DNA of 64,000 nucleotides. It comes from Porites lobata. Taxonomy: Eukaryota > Cnidaria > Anthozoa > Scleractinia > Poritidae. The position numbers and the translations under genes were made by a program. A model generated the notes under the pieces. It had not been told where the DNA came from. It did not search any database and was given only the letters and a program-made list of their open reading frames with translations. The stretch lies in contig CALNXK010000003.1 of assembly GCA_942486035.1 (NCBI GenBank), positions 2,246,001 to 2,310,000 on the forward strand, given 5' to 3'. The stretch's first letter is position 1. Each line of letters starts with the position of its first letter. Shown here piece by piece: positions 34,141 through 45,119 of this stretch.

Positions 34141-34690
34141 AGGACTTGTGATAGTGCTGCATGGAACTCCATTTCCACAATAAAACATGGAATATCTCTG
34201 GCATTGCCACTGATGAAGCTCCCAAAGCTTCTCTCGCGGTTCTCGTTTTTAAGACGAACTCCTTTGCAGCATCAGCTTATACAGACAATGTGTAGTTACA
34301 GAAAAATATCCATTCACACTCCCCACCCCCCCCCCACCCCAACAGAGAGCAACGGAAATTCAGAGGGAAGGGGGGGCCAAACGGAGGCAATTCCGAGGGG
34401 GTAGGGAGGTGGCTTCTCGGGGTCTTTGTTCCGGGTCTCCGTGTAAGATTGGTGAGTTACTAACAGCTGTTCTGTTTATAGTCTCCTGGCTACCACTTAT
34501 TCTACTGTTAATCAGTGTTTCACAGCAAAGTTATTGTTTTCATCTATGATCTTTTATTTGCGGTCGGCTGAGTGCTTTTTTCACGACTTGCACAGATAGT
34601 TCATGAAATACGATTGTCATCGGCTCATGAATAAACGTACGGTCATCTATCTGTTGCCTTGGTACACAATCGATACACTACTTATTTATT

Positions 34691-34827
34691 AACCTCGTCT
34701 GTTCGGTTATTACAGAGAAATCTCAGACCGAGGCCCTAGCCTTGATGTATTCACCGACGATAGCGAGGTAAAATACATCAAGGCCGAGGTCTGAAATTTC
34801 CCTGTAATGTCCGAACGGACAAGGTTA
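34691..34827. repeat. Hairpin element (GCGAAGCG-loop family)
   Basis: AACCTCGTCTGTTCGG...CAGACCGAGGCC on the left pairs with GGCCGAGGTCTGA...CCGAACGGACAAGGTT on the right. The loop is ACCGACGATAGCGAGGT. Confidence 0.75.
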
Positions 34828-35300
34828 ACAAGTTACGGCACATGACAAAAGGGCCCGCCGCTTATTCTTGGTCAGCGGCACTCTTTTAACTGTATAGCGA
34901 GATTTTTCCCGAATCTGTCGACATTCTTGGAATGCCGTGTTGTACCGACTACTATGCATGGTATGTGACCGTGAGGGCCCTGGTGTTGAGTGTAAGGTTC
35001 GTCCTGATGTCACGGAAATCACGTGAATGCACATTCAAGTGATGCAACAATCATTTAACAATCACAGTGAATAAAATTTGTACTGATTCTGCTCGTAGCC
35101 AATCAGGAGTACGAAGGACAAAATTTCACCGTGAAAAACTATCGTTCGTCCATACAGCAACGCGGAAGACGAAATTTCACTGATTATGAATGAACGTAAT
35201 GACGAGAACGTCATCCGAGAGCCGTTGCATAAACACCCGCGCGCTTTCAAAAAAGGCCGAGGGAAGGTTTACTTCTGTTTGCTAGGTTGAATCATTTATT
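34828..35300. other. No gene recognised
   Basis: Short repeats such as GTGAATAAAATTTGT and GGTGAAATTTTG-like words are present around 35070-35180, suggesting another decayed element. No coding exon is supported. Confidence 0.35.
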
Positions 35301-35317
35301 TTGGAACACGAAAACAA

Positions 35318-35733
35318 AATTCTGCTCAAAAAACTGAAGGAGGTGTAAGATTGCTTGAAAGATTTTTGAAAATGAAGGACGAAGACTGGAAAATTGAAGA
35401 TATTCCAGCAGCTGAGCTGAATGAATACATCAGCGAATTTATCATCTCTGTCCGCACTAACTTGATAGCAACGAGTACAAGCCGACTCCGCTTCGAAGTT
35501 TAATGACCACATTCGAACGACAGTTGAAGAAAAAGGGCTATTCTGCCAGCATAATCAACGACTTGGTCTTCGAGAAATCCAAGCGAAAAAAGCTGAAGAA
35601 GCAAGGAAAAGGAAATAAACCTAAAGCATCGGTAGCTTTGACAAGCGAAGAGTTAAAAATATTGTACGAGAAGGGGTTGCTCGGTATGTGTAGTCCTGAG
35701 GCACTTTTAAACAAGCTCTGGCTGTTTTTACAA
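35318..35733 (+). pseudogene. Crypton-derived DUF3504 (tyrosine recombinase-like) fragment
   Basis: A plus-strand frame reads TEGGVRLLERFLKMKDEDW and then IEDIPAAELNEYISEFIISV up to about 35450, then shifts frame near CACTAACTTGATAGC and continues as MTTFERQLKKKGYSASIIND and LTSEELKILYEKGLLGMCSP. The NEYI..F, GKGNKP and LYxKGLLG...ALLNxLW landmarks match the N-terminal part of the DUF3504/KCTD-type recombinase family derived from Cryptons (established family; match from memory). It is cut after ALLNKLW at about 35730, and the catalytic Arg-His-Arg-Tyr region is missing. A frameshift plus truncation means non-functional. Confidence 0.75.
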
Positions 35734-35891
35734 GCTTTCATTGACTACTTTTTACACTCTTGATCGCCCCATTTTTGCAATTTGTCTACTAAGAAATTAC
35801 ACGAAAAAAATCTCAGTACCATGGTCTATTATGAACCTGAGCCCACGATCAGCTAAAACCAACAACTGGTCAACAATAACTAAGAAGACCA

Positions 35892-36035
35892 GTAGGTACT
35901 TCATATATGATTCCTATAGTGTACCGAGATATAGATTCTTATAGTGTACTTGGCCTACTTAACTTACTTGGGGTCTTTGAGTACTATAAGAATCTATATC
36001 TCGGTACACTATAGGAACTGAAGTTTAGTACCTAC
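35892..36035. mobile_element. Hairpin MITE, 144 bp
   Basis: GTAGGTACT and AGTACCTAC are the tips. Inside, GTACCGAGATATAGATTCTT and AAGAATCTATATCTCGGTAC are perfectly complementary 20-mers. Confidence 0.85.
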
Positions 36036-36558
36036 CGAAAGACCTCTACAAGGCAAAATTGAGATTATTAGATACTGTATTAACATTAATGAGAAGATTA
36101 TTTCTCTCTTTATCGCGAAAGCAATTATCTTTCACATAAAAGTATAGCACATGTACATTTTTGACGGGAATTTTGTTTCCTGGGGAAAATTGGGGAAATT
36201 CCGGGGGGGTATGGATATTCTTTGGAACTACACAATGTCTGTTCTCTGCTTAATGGCCATTCAAAACACCTAGTATTTGATTTACGTACAGCAAGTCATT
36301 TTTCATTTTTTCTTCGTCTTTTCTGTCTTTCTTTCTTCCTGTTTTTTTTTTTTTTGGGGGAAGGTGGAGGAGTCATCTCAATTCATACGGGATACAAGGA
36401 GGGACCACCCAAAAAAAATTCTAATAAGGAGGGGGTCATCATATGCTACAGGAGCTACTCGTCAATTCCCACTAGCCCTCTGAGACATAAAATGTGAACG
36501 GTCCCTAAGTGACAATAACCAGTGGCAGTAAACAGCTGGCAGAGATCCATTTCAGGGT

Positions 36559-36757
36559 TAGCCTGCGTAGCAAGCGTTTCTGTACGGTTTACGAGAAAAG
36601 ACCGAGGAACGAGAGTCAAAGACCGCGAGAAAAGTGGCGGAAGTAAAAGAGCACTTTTTGGCTCTCGTTTCGTTTCTCGCGCGGTCAAAACTGAAAGTCC
36701 CCTTCCTCGGTATTTCTTTGCTCCGAAACTAAACGGAAACGCTTGCTACGCAGGCTA
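36559..36757. mobile_element. MULE-type MITE, 199 bp, 9-bp TSD
   Basis: TAGCCTGCGTAGCAAGCGTTTC and GAAACGCTTGCTACGCAGGCTA-type ends are flanked on both sides by the exact 9-mer TTTCAGGGT (36550-36558 and 36758-36766). A 9-bp duplication is characteristic of Mutator-like transposition. A partial relative lies at about 40153-40257. Confidence 0.9.
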
Positions 36758-36766
36758 TTTCAGGGT

Positions 36767-38027
36767 CAAAGATCGGAACTAATTCATCTTGGAGGTGTTC
36801 CTTCGGGTAAAACGGAATTCACTGTAACTGTCACTTGACTTCTGGTAAGATGTATCACACTGAGCTTCGCGGAACGTTTTTACTTTATGTGCACTTTTAA
36901 CAAGACCCTAGAAATTGTTTCAATTTAGCTTCTGTCAACTTTTGTTCAACGTTTGGTTCACCCATCATAACTGAAATATGTTTCGAAAGAGCGTGTTGAA
37001 ACAAATGTACTCTGCTTGTTTGAATTTAATTCAACATTTATTGCTTAGACATGGGTTCAACTTTTGCCAAATGAATGTTGGGAAAAGGTTGAAACTGTTG
37101 AACGGATAGGCATTGATCATCCTGTCTCAATCTCAGCGTAGCTCAGCGTGATGTTGAATTCATATATACCCGGCAATCGACCGCAACTTCTTTAGAAGTC
37201 GTGTTCTCCTCAAACATTTAACTGGATCAGATAAAACCTATGCGATGAAGACGAAAGATTGCAAATTTCAATTTAGCCTGTACACACACGTTGTTTTATT
37301 TTTGTTTTCGTTCTTTTCGAATTATGCTGGCGGTCCGTGGAAAATCCCCCGCGGTTATTATTTTTTATCACGCGCCCTTGACGGACTTGGAAGAGAAAAT
37401 AGAGGGTCTGTGAACAGGCTAATTTCAATTTTTAGATCATTATATTTTTTTCATTTGTTAATTACTTTAAACAGGACCAGATGATTATAGTCCATAAAAT
37501 TCCCACTGTGAAAATTATGTTCAGTTACCTGATGTAGGGTGCGAGTTAAATCACTGGCCTTGCTGCTGACATCGAAATCATGAAATACATTCATCAAATG
37601 CGGGAACTTTACTGTACAAAATTAAAATAATAATTGCTGGTAAATAGAATAAGTGTGCTTCAGTGAGAGAATTAGAAATCAGACAAGAATTCAAATAGCA
37701 CAAGAAGTTCAACAAAGAAGACAAAGGCATTAACTTTTTACTGAATATACTTAAAAGAGAAGAAACCTAGGGAGGATGATGAATTGACGTTTGTTAAAAA
37801 AATTTCCAAAAAACTTTAGGCTATGTTCACTCTTACAACTGGAACAAGTCATTTACACACTTTGAACATCTTGCCAGAGTGGTTGGCCGAGAGACAGTGA
37901 ACTGTGGAAACAACGGTAATGATTGCCGCTTTCACATTGGGTGCACTCGAGTTCGGGGCCGACTACTTACAAACAGTGTTTATAGAGTGAACGAGAGCCT
38001 CAATTGCACATCGGAGTGCTCACAAAA
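36767..38027. other. No gene recognised
   Basis: AT-rich with an internal GTTCAAC/GTTGAAAC word cluster (about 36920-37110) that is weakly repetitive. Short frames near 37245 and 37879 have no family signature. Confidence 0.4.
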
Positions 38028-38378
38028 ACCCACCACTACATTTTGTATATCCATGAGTTAAAAATTAATCAATAAATAAACCACTATTAGAAAAACATTT
38101 TATTTTCGGTACAATAGAGAAATCGTGAGGTTGTCGCAAGTGTCGTTACTGTTTGCTGTTGTATGTTCAAGGGCAAACCCGGGCCGGCAGAAGAGCTTTG
38201 AAGATTCCATCTTGTTTGTACTACATGTACATTTGTTGTCTGTGCAAGAGCCCCTTAGTGTGATGCATATGTTCTTTGGTGCCCTAAGAATGTCTGCATA
38301 CATGTACGAGGCTAAGGACTAGTTAGCCCATCTAGGACGATACTTGTTACCACCACTACATTTTGTATATCCATGAGT
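38028..38378. repeat. Direct repeats bracketing a 0.3-kb segment
   Basis: ACCACTACATTTTGTATATC continues to CATGAGT identically at about 38030 and 38352, spaced about 323 bp. The bracketed DNA carries a minus-strand AAATAAAATG signal. It looks like a local tandem duplication, or an insertion with long duplicated flanks. Confidence 0.6.
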
Positions 38379-38505
38379 ACCAGTGCAAAAAAAAAAAAAG
38401 AGACAAATAAAAAACACAGCAGCAAGTGTCTGCCTCAATCTCTATATGCGCAATAACTTGCAAGGATGCCACAATTTACTCTCAGATTAAAAGGTAAGAT
38501 TTTAC

Positions 38506-38648
38506 CTTTGATGTCCCTTACAAGCTTGATCACGATCGGTGCTTCATGACTAATTAATCGATTGAAAGGAAAAGCTTCAGCCAATGTCTTCAGCAATATC
38601 CAAAGGCCGTCTTTCACTGTAGCGGCTGAACTACAACCATTTTCCAGT
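38506..38648 (-). CDS. Candidate internal exon, unrecognised
   Basis: The minus-strand acceptor CCTTCATAG and the donor CAAAG|GTAAAA bound a frame containing GCSSAATVKDGLWILLKTLA and FPFNRLISHEAPIVIKLVRD. Its entry phase fits the exit phase of the exon at 39200-39357, but such a fit has a one-in-three chance of being accidental, and the family is not recognised. Confidence 0.3.
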
Positions 38649-38739
38649 CTATGAAGGTTCGAAAAATACATTTGTAGAAAAAAGTAATGAAACATGCTGG
38701 AGGGAAGTTTAGTTCTCTTGTGACTACACTTCCGCCCAT

Positions 38740-39030
38740 GAGCCCCCCCAGTTATAGGCCCATCAACTGTAAATGAAAAACACGTCCAATTATAAGCCCC
38801 CCGCATATTAAAGCCCCATTCTAATTCTGTTCCAATAATTATTGTATTAGAATCAGTTTGATTTATCATGACGTTTTGAAGCTTTTCTTGAACACCGCTT
38901 AATGCAAAATGTATTTTGATCAGCACTACTACAATTTATTTCGAAGCGCTTTTTCTATTCCGGTTATAAGCCCCCCACCACCACCTTCCCCCGACTGTAA
39001 GCCCTAAAACCCCTTCCGAAGATGTAAAAG
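38740..39030. repeat. GCCCCCC/TTATAAGCCCC short repeats
   Basis: ATAAGCCCCCC, TAAGCCC and AAGCCCC words recur, interrupted by the MULE-type element and continuing after it (ACAGCTTATGAGCAGCAGTTTACGGTA). It belongs with the similar G-rich/C-rich repeat near 57 kb. Confidence 0.6.
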
Positions 39031-39038
39031 CCCACAGC

Positions 39039-39547
39039 AGGAGCCCATAACCCGGAGCGTGCAACTGCCATAAATTTCGTGTAACGGCGTTTTCACAAGT
39101 AAGTTTATTTTTAGATAAGCTTTTCCCGCGAAAAATGACTGTTGTCGCTTGGACCTTTTCACAGTCGGCTGTTTCGGAGATGATTTCGATTTCCCTTACC
39201 GTGAATTATGAGTTGTCACCGATGAAGTAGACGTCCCGGGCTCCTCTACGTTTTGCAGATCTTCCTCTGAACTGCTAGTTTCCGTGTAAATACTGAAATT
39301 GTCGCTTGAAGCACTGTCAGAAGAATCCTCTGAAGATTCCTCACGTGCGTCCGCCATGCTTTTTTTTTCAGTGTGAAGGAGTTGTCCTGGTTACGTATTA
39401 AAAGTTTATAATTGATGACGCACTTGCTTGTTATTGGCTTTTCGATAGCAATTCGCGGGAAAGGCTTATCTAAAAATAAACCTACTTGTCAAAACGCCGT
39501 TGCATAGGCGCAGTATGGAAGTTAGACGCTCCGGGTTATGGGCTCCT
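39039..39547. mobile_element. MULE-type non-autonomous element, 509 bp, gene-carrying
   Basis: AGGAGCCCATAACCCGGAG is the left tip and its complement the right tip. Imperfect inverted repeats extend about 90 bp, including CAAGTAAGTTTATTTTTAGA on the left and TCTAAAAATAAACCTACTTG on the right. The flanks are the exact 9-mer GCCCACAGC (39030-39038 and 39548-39556), a Mutator-like duplication size. Between the arms lies a 5'-exon-like coding segment on the minus strand (separate entry). Confidence 0.9.
39200..39357 (-). CDS. Captured or residual first exon inside the MULE
   Basis: ATG at 39357 opens MADAREESSEDSSDSASSDN and an acidic Ser/Glu-rich continuation. It ends at the strong donor CACG|GTAAGG after 52 codons plus 2 nt; unspliced, the frame stops at 39196. 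Acidic Ser-rich MAD-starting first exons are typical of anthozoan P2X7-intracellular-domain-like and transposase-like genes (weak family memory). It may be a captured host exon or the 5' end of the element's own lost transposase. Confidence 0.5.
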
Positions 39548-39559
39548 GCCCACAGCTTA

Positions 39560-41411
39560 TGAGCAGCAGTTTACGGTATTTCAGTTAACACTGCTAAAGT
39601 AACTACTTGGGGAAAGTCCTTAGTCCTCCTACACTTTTTGCATTTTATTTCCTGGCTGTCTACACTGCATGATATTGATGGTCTTGGTATATATCTCAAT
39701 AAAGTACAAAGAACTGTCCATAAATTAATTTTTTTGCCTAATTGGGACATGTTTTCACAGGAAGAATTGTGTCAGGATGTCACATTATGGGGGCTGCTAC
39801 TGAATCTTGGCTTCGGCATTTTACTAAGGGCATTTTCTTATGTTCATGGGTTTAATAAGGCAGAAACACACACGAAAATGTGCAGGAAAAACAGTTACAG
39901 TGTAAGTTCCCTTTATATTACAGCTGGGTTTGTTTGGCCTTGCCCCCTTTTTAGCCCAAAGACTGGCCCCTCGGTGTTTACTTTATCTGAAGAAAAATAT
40001 GAATGACAAATGCCTCGCCGATGTTTAGACGGGTTGTGGGGCATTACTTGGCGGAAATAAATTATACACACTATTCTTCTAATTATCTATGGGCTCTTTT
40101 AAAGGGTTCCTACCGACAAGATCCTTTCTCACACTCCTTTTCTCAAACCACCCTCACACTCGCATCTCCTTCTCGCTCCATTTTTCGCGCGGTCTTTGAC
40201 TCTCGTTCCTCGTTCTTTGTTCCGAAACCCACGGAAACGCTTGCTACGCAAGCTACTTACAGGAGCCACTGATGGGCTTCTGTCAATTACAAGGGGTGGA
40301 TCTCGGATTCCTTTTTTCTTGAAGGAGATTAAGGTATGTATTGTTCCTTTTCTGTGGCCAAAACGTAGTATTCGAGGCACGAGAGAGGCTCTGTTCACTG
40401 GCTAATAAACACATCCACTATCTAACATACATTGATCTGACAAGAAGTCTGAAAGAAGTCTTTGATTGATCTGTTTCTAAGAAACACGCAAGGAAGCTTG
40501 AGCTTAGTCAGTACACTATTGAAAGATCATGATGCAAACATCATGCATCAAACCCATGCATCAAACCTAGCGAATTAATACGATTTTCAACTTTCTTTCT
40601 ACATTTTTTCTTTTTAAATGGTCACTCCCGCATTGTCATTCTAAAAAATTGTAAAATAAAGCACTCTATTTGAAAAAAAAATTTTTTTGAAGATTAAAAG
40701 TTTGAGAAATACCCAGTTTTTCAAAATGCTCAAATGCAGTCTCAGGCAACCTATTAAATTCTCCCCACCCCAGAGACTTGCGCCTTTGGCATCGTTCGGT
40801 CCGTCTCCTCGTTGGATAGCACCTCCCCGTAAAAAATCTTGGCTACGGGCTTGAAATGGAGGGCTGGCTCGCTAGCTAATGCTGAGATTTCAATAACAAG
40901 AACTGCCTGCCACACGAACAGAGGGTTTTCTACATGTAGTTCTGTCATAGCGGTTTTTGGTATGCTCTTTATACACCTGATGATGATGTGAGCTACACTG
41001 AAACATACCTTGTACCTTTGTGTTTGCAAATTAATTTGTAAGAGAGTTGTCATTTCCTTGATGGAGGGTTTCAACAAGGCAACTACTGGGATTGGATATA
41101 CTATGAGCCAGCAAGAATGCGACGTTTAGAAATTAGCCAAAAAGATATACACCAGAGATTCCAAAGAATTTCTACCGGGACTCCTTTGGAATGCTGCCTA
41201 GGGCCCGGAAATGAAATTGAAGGTATTGGTGGCAATCTTGTAAAACGCGGGGGAGGGGGGCGATTTTTGGTGGGAATGTACCACTGGCACCCCAGAACTC
41301 TTAGCCTATACCAGACCTTGTTTAGGTAAATTTTGCATCTTTGAGCAAACTCTCCTGGGTCACGTAGGGAAAGCATTAATTTACTTATGACTAAAAATCA
41401 AAATACAGGTT
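39560..41411. other. No gene recognised; repeat fragments
   Basis: The stretch contains a partial MULE-type MITE end (about 40153-40257, GGAAACGCTTGCTACGCAAGCTA-like), poly-A/T tracts near 40675, and frames without family signature. Confidence 0.4.
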
Positions 41412-41897
41412 TCATAGTGTTGAGTCACAATACCTTGCAATGCACCCATTAATTGGATTACGTGTCCCAGCTGTACATAGACAGATCTCCTCTTGATTTC
41501 TTAATAGCTTCTCAACCAAGTCATTCATTCCTGACCACACTTCCTCAAAAACGGGAGCTATGCAACTCCTTTGAAAGTTGAGAAAGGAGTCATGAGTGAC
41601 CTCCAAGTTGACAGCCTCACATAGGGATTTGATTTTGAGGTAGTTATTACCACAGATGAGGACAATAGATGCTAAAACTGCCTCTTCTATAGAAAGTTGA
41701 GCCAGGGTTGTCATCTTTTGCTTGGTAGCATCTATCTTTTGCATGACAGTCTGTTTATCCCAACGTTCAACTTGTTTTGATTTACGAGATGTCTCTTTTT
41801 CGATGTTGCTCGGAAGACTCTTTTCACCTTGAAAACCATCAGAAGACTGACAATTGATCATTTGACCACCACCACGATTCACCTCATTACCTTCAAG
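41412..41897 (-). CDS. Transposase-like/unknown anthozoan gene, exon 2
   Basis: The strong acceptor TTTGGTTACAG begins the exon. The product contains WDKQTVMQKIDATKQKMTTL, LSIEEAVLASIVLICGNNYL and FLNFQRSCIAPVFEEVW. A [KS]xEEAVLASIxLxCGNNYxK block followed by an FxxFQRxxxxPVxxxVW block is one I associate with large lineage-expanded cnidarian families that look transposase-derived (from memory, unnamed). The frame stops at 41412; alternatively a donor AAG|GTATTG at 41433 leads to further exons. The entry phase (1 nt) matches the exon at 47120-47250 exactly. Confidence 0.6.
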   Translation of the reverse strand, partial: LEGNEVNRGGGQMINCQSSDGFQGEKSLPSNIEKETSRKSKQVERWDKQTVMQKIDATKQKMTTLAQLSIEEAVLASIVLICGNNYLKIKSLCEAVNLEVTHDSFLNFQRSCIAPVFEEVWSGMNDLVEKLLRNQEEICLCTAGTRNPINGCIARYCDSTL

Positions 41898-42830
41898 ACT
41901 GTAACCAAATAATATAGTGTTATTACATGATTCCCACTTGTACATCTCGGCCACCCAATATTCCACCGCACTAAGTGGTCTGTGTGCAATGCAAATTCTG
42001 ACAAATGTATAAATCTTGCTTTGCGAGACAGTGCTTTGGGTTTTAAAAGATAAAGTAGGACTTTTTTATCATAATACTATTGTAGCTATCTGGCGTTACA
42101 GGGCTCACTTTTTATTGAACTCTAACTCGTCAAACTCGCGTAGGTTCTATATGAGTAAAATGGCTGTCCAGTTTGCTGCCGAAAAAACGAGTAAATTTCT
42201 CAAATAAAAAAGAAAACTGTTCCTGACAACACGAAGAAGGCGACAAAATTTGGTCTGTCAGTTTTTACAGGTAAGAGCTTTGCCTGTTTAACCTGCATTT
42301 AACGATGAAACCAGTGAAAAAGTTTTTTGTCTACAAATGCAAATTTCAAGTCTTGCTTTACTTTATTTAGCTCGGCAAGGAAACGTGACGACCTTCAGTC
42401 ATTTACACCCCAAAATGGTAATCGTTGACAGCAATAAACCGGTTAAAAATCATCGTTTTTAACTAAATTATCTCACTGTTTTAGTACTGTACTAAAACTA
42501 TTATTCACCTCAGTGGCGGTGGATAGTGGTGGAAATTAATCACACCGCTTCGCGCAGCCACCTCATTAATTCAGTGAATAATATACCCAGCAACTTGCAA
42601 TCTTTGTGACGTCCCTGACTGAGGAACAAGAAGACCTCTGCAAGATTTCCATTGGGGAAAATTTCATCCTAGCAAGAGATATTCCCAGTAAATCATATTT
42701 TTACCAACACGGCTTTTGATCCAGGCTTTAAACCTCTTGAGGTTGCACCAAACTTATAAGCTGGGCATCCTGAATTCAAAGAACTTTTAAGCTCCCTACA
42801 ATAATATTATTTGTCCAGGAGCATCGGCCT

Positions 42831-42975
42831 TGTAGTGATTGTATATTGGGTTGCCTGTGCTTGTAATGCATTGTGGGCGAGTGTGAGAAAACAGTATGGC
42901 GGAATGAAACTTGTCTTGTTTCCTGAGTGTATAATCCACCCCCATCGAGGACTGGTCTGGCGTTCAGACATTACA
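42831..42975 (+). repeat. 5' LTR
   Basis: It is 145 bp and starts TGTAG and ends ATTACA. It differs from the 3' LTR at a modest number of sites, so the insertion is old but datable. Confidence 0.9.
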
Positions 42976-43061
42976 ATGGCGACGAGGATCAAGTTAACGA
43001 GATTTCCTGGCGGCATGGTGCGAAATAATTTCCAACCGATGAATATTTTGGGATCAAAATA

Positions 43062-43583
43062 CAGGGCTGTCAACTCTCCCAGATAATCCGAGAGACTACA
43101 GATTTTGGACCGTATCTCCCGGACTCTACCCTGGGTGCCAGAGACTTTTCTAGCGCGGTTTCCGGTTTCTGTCAAGTCTTTATAGTGCCGAAGATGTGTC
43201 GGCCTTCGGCCAACACCGAAAATTCCCGCCGCACGCGAGAAAAACCTCTGGTACCCAGGGTACCCGGACAATAAAATTTCAAATATTTTGCGTTGTTTTA
43301 GCTATTTAACTGTTAACACCAAACTTTTTCTCAAAAACCTCCGGTATGCCATTGTAATATAAGCAATAATGTGATTGGTAGGAAGTAAACCAATCAGGTC
43401 AAATGTTACAATGCCAACAACATCTTTTTCGCGCATTTTATGTGATGGCAAATTCGTGATGACCGGAGTCAACGAGTATCTTTTTGGCGCAAATGGCGTC
43501 ATTTGTTGAACGTTATGACGTCATCTATCATCCCTTCCCTATCAATTCTCAATATTTAAGGACGTGGGGGGTTGACAGCCCTG
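43062..43583. mobile_element. hAT-like MITE, TIR CAGGGCTGTCAAC
   Basis: CAGGGCTGTCAACTCTCCC and GGGGGGTTGACAGCCCTG are inverted ends. The left flank (...AAATA) and right flank (AAATA...) share five bases. It is inserted just downstream of the Gypsy primer-binding site and itself contains a smaller element. Confidence 0.8.
43137..43262. mobile_element. Short MITE nested in the hAT-like MITE
   Basis: TACCCTGGGTGCCAGAG and CTCTGGTACCCAGGGTA form the ends of a 126-bp insert with GC-rich inner sequence. I recall this as a common cnidarian short element. It is the third level of nesting. Confidence 0.75.
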
Positions 43584-43619
43584 AAATAGGAATTGAGCGA
43601 GCAATGGCATGTGTGGCTG

Positions 43620-44290
43620 TGAGGATTCAAATTTTTCGCTCAAGGTGAAAACAAACCTACAAAATCCCGCGAGAAAGAGGAGCGAATTACTTTAGCGGGT
43701 CGGCTCTGGAGTGCAGGATATTTTTGAGAATCTTACAATTGTTCTCGTGGAAGGTCAAGCCGATGACGTTTATCGACAAACCGTTCGAGCCCTGAACGCA
43801 TACTTTCATGTGCAAGAAAATGCAGCTTACGAAAGGCACGTTCTTCGCCAAATACATCAAGAACCCGAGGAAGACGTGTGAAGATTTGGACTCGTTGGCG
43901 CTTCGACTAAGGAAGCAAGCGAGACACTGGCTATGAAGTTGAGGAGCTCGAATTTGCAGTAAGAGACCAGCTGCTAGAGCCGTTAGCTTCTATTCGGAAA
44001 GAATCGTCCCAAGAGTAACGGACCAAGCTATTTGAGGTTCCTAACTTAAGCTTGCAGCAGCCTTGACTACAGCCAGAGAGTGGGAAACAGAAGCGCCGTC
44101 AGACAAGCAAAATTGCAGGGGGAGAGGAAAAAAGCAGCGTGAATTTGGTGCAGCCCAGATCAGGCAAATAAAAGCCAAGTGGGAAAAGGAAAATTGTGTA
44201 CTAAGTGTAGCAAGAGAGGGCACTGGGCATCGTGTTGCCGGAATGAGGCCGATGGAAAAGAGAAAGTGGGTAAGAGTGATGGAAGAGTAA
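43620..44290 (+). pseudogene. Gypsy gag remnant with CCHC zinc knuckle
   Basis: Shifted frames carry gag-like sequence, and at 44197-44238 a zinc knuckle CTKCSKRGHWASCC with exact C-x2-C-x4-H-x4-C spacing. Stops interrupt the upstream part. Confidence 0.7.
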
Positions 44291-44645
44291 GTGGGAGTAA
44301 TGATTGGCGATCCTGTAGTGCTGCCAGTACGTAGTGGACGTAATTTAAAACCTAGGGGCCAACAAATTAATCAAGTGGACTACGGCAGTGAAGAAGAGCC
44401 AATTGCCTTTCCAATTAACTACAATGGGGAAAGGGCCTGTGAAGAAAACGTTATTTCAGTGAAGATTACTGGCACCAAGACAAGTATGCTCGTTTACTCT
44501 GGAGTACAGTCCACCGTGAGTGGCCTCAGAGGAAATTTAATACCAGAAGAGAGGAACCTTCGTGTCTATCAGTATGGCAATGGGTGTTTAACAAGGTGGT
44601 CGGTAAATTTGAAGCTACAATTGAGTGTCTTGGGCAAAAAGTAGT
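44291..44645 (+). pseudogene. Gypsy protease-like region
   Basis: The frame contains VISVKITGTKTSMLVYSGVQ; in retroviral-type proteases the equivalent is a hydrophobic stretch then D-[ST]-G. Here the Asp position reads Tyr-Ser-Gly, so the catalytic residue is lost. It ends at a stop near 44642. Confidence 0.55.
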
Positions 44646-44849
44646 GGAAACTGTTCTCGTAACACAGGGAGAAGGGCGGTGATGGCTTGGTAGCCCAGCT
44701 GCTAAAAGGCTATAAGTGCTGAAAGTTGGACAAGAACCGGTGAATATAACGGCAGTTTATTCCATAGGCAGTGATATCAACGGTATTGTGGGGCTTTTCC
44801 CAAAGGTGTGTTCTCTGGGGTTGGCAAGTTGTCAAGGGTCACCAGTAGG

Positions 44850-45035
44850 GTTCTTCAATGCTGTAATCCCGACCCAAAATTTTCTTGCAATCCCGTAATC
44901 CCGAGGGTTATTTTTGGTATCCCACCTCCCAAGCATACTTTCAATCCCCAAACTCACCCGATTTTGCTTTCAAATCCCGAATCCTGAGCATCAAATAAGG
45001 GAAATCCTGGGTCCCGAAAAAACTTACTTGGAACC
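44850..45035. repeat. AATCCCG short-repeat block in Gypsy
   Basis: AATCCCGA, GTAATCCCG, AAATCCCGAATCC and similar words recur. They interrupt the reading frame between the protease and RT regions. The block resembles the GGAATCC cluster at 9.4 kb. Confidence 0.6.
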
Positions 45036-45119
45036 CTCGTTGTCCGGTTGCGAGCTTAAGTTGCCCATCAATCGTGAAGTTATACCATCACCACAGAAAC
45101 CGAGGCGGATCCTTACCCT

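Noticed and set aside
38435..38926. 163-codon minus-strand frame as a whole gene
   Set aside because: The right half is a translation of the GCCCC repeat; only the part bounded by splice sites at 38506-38648 is kept as a weak exon candidate.
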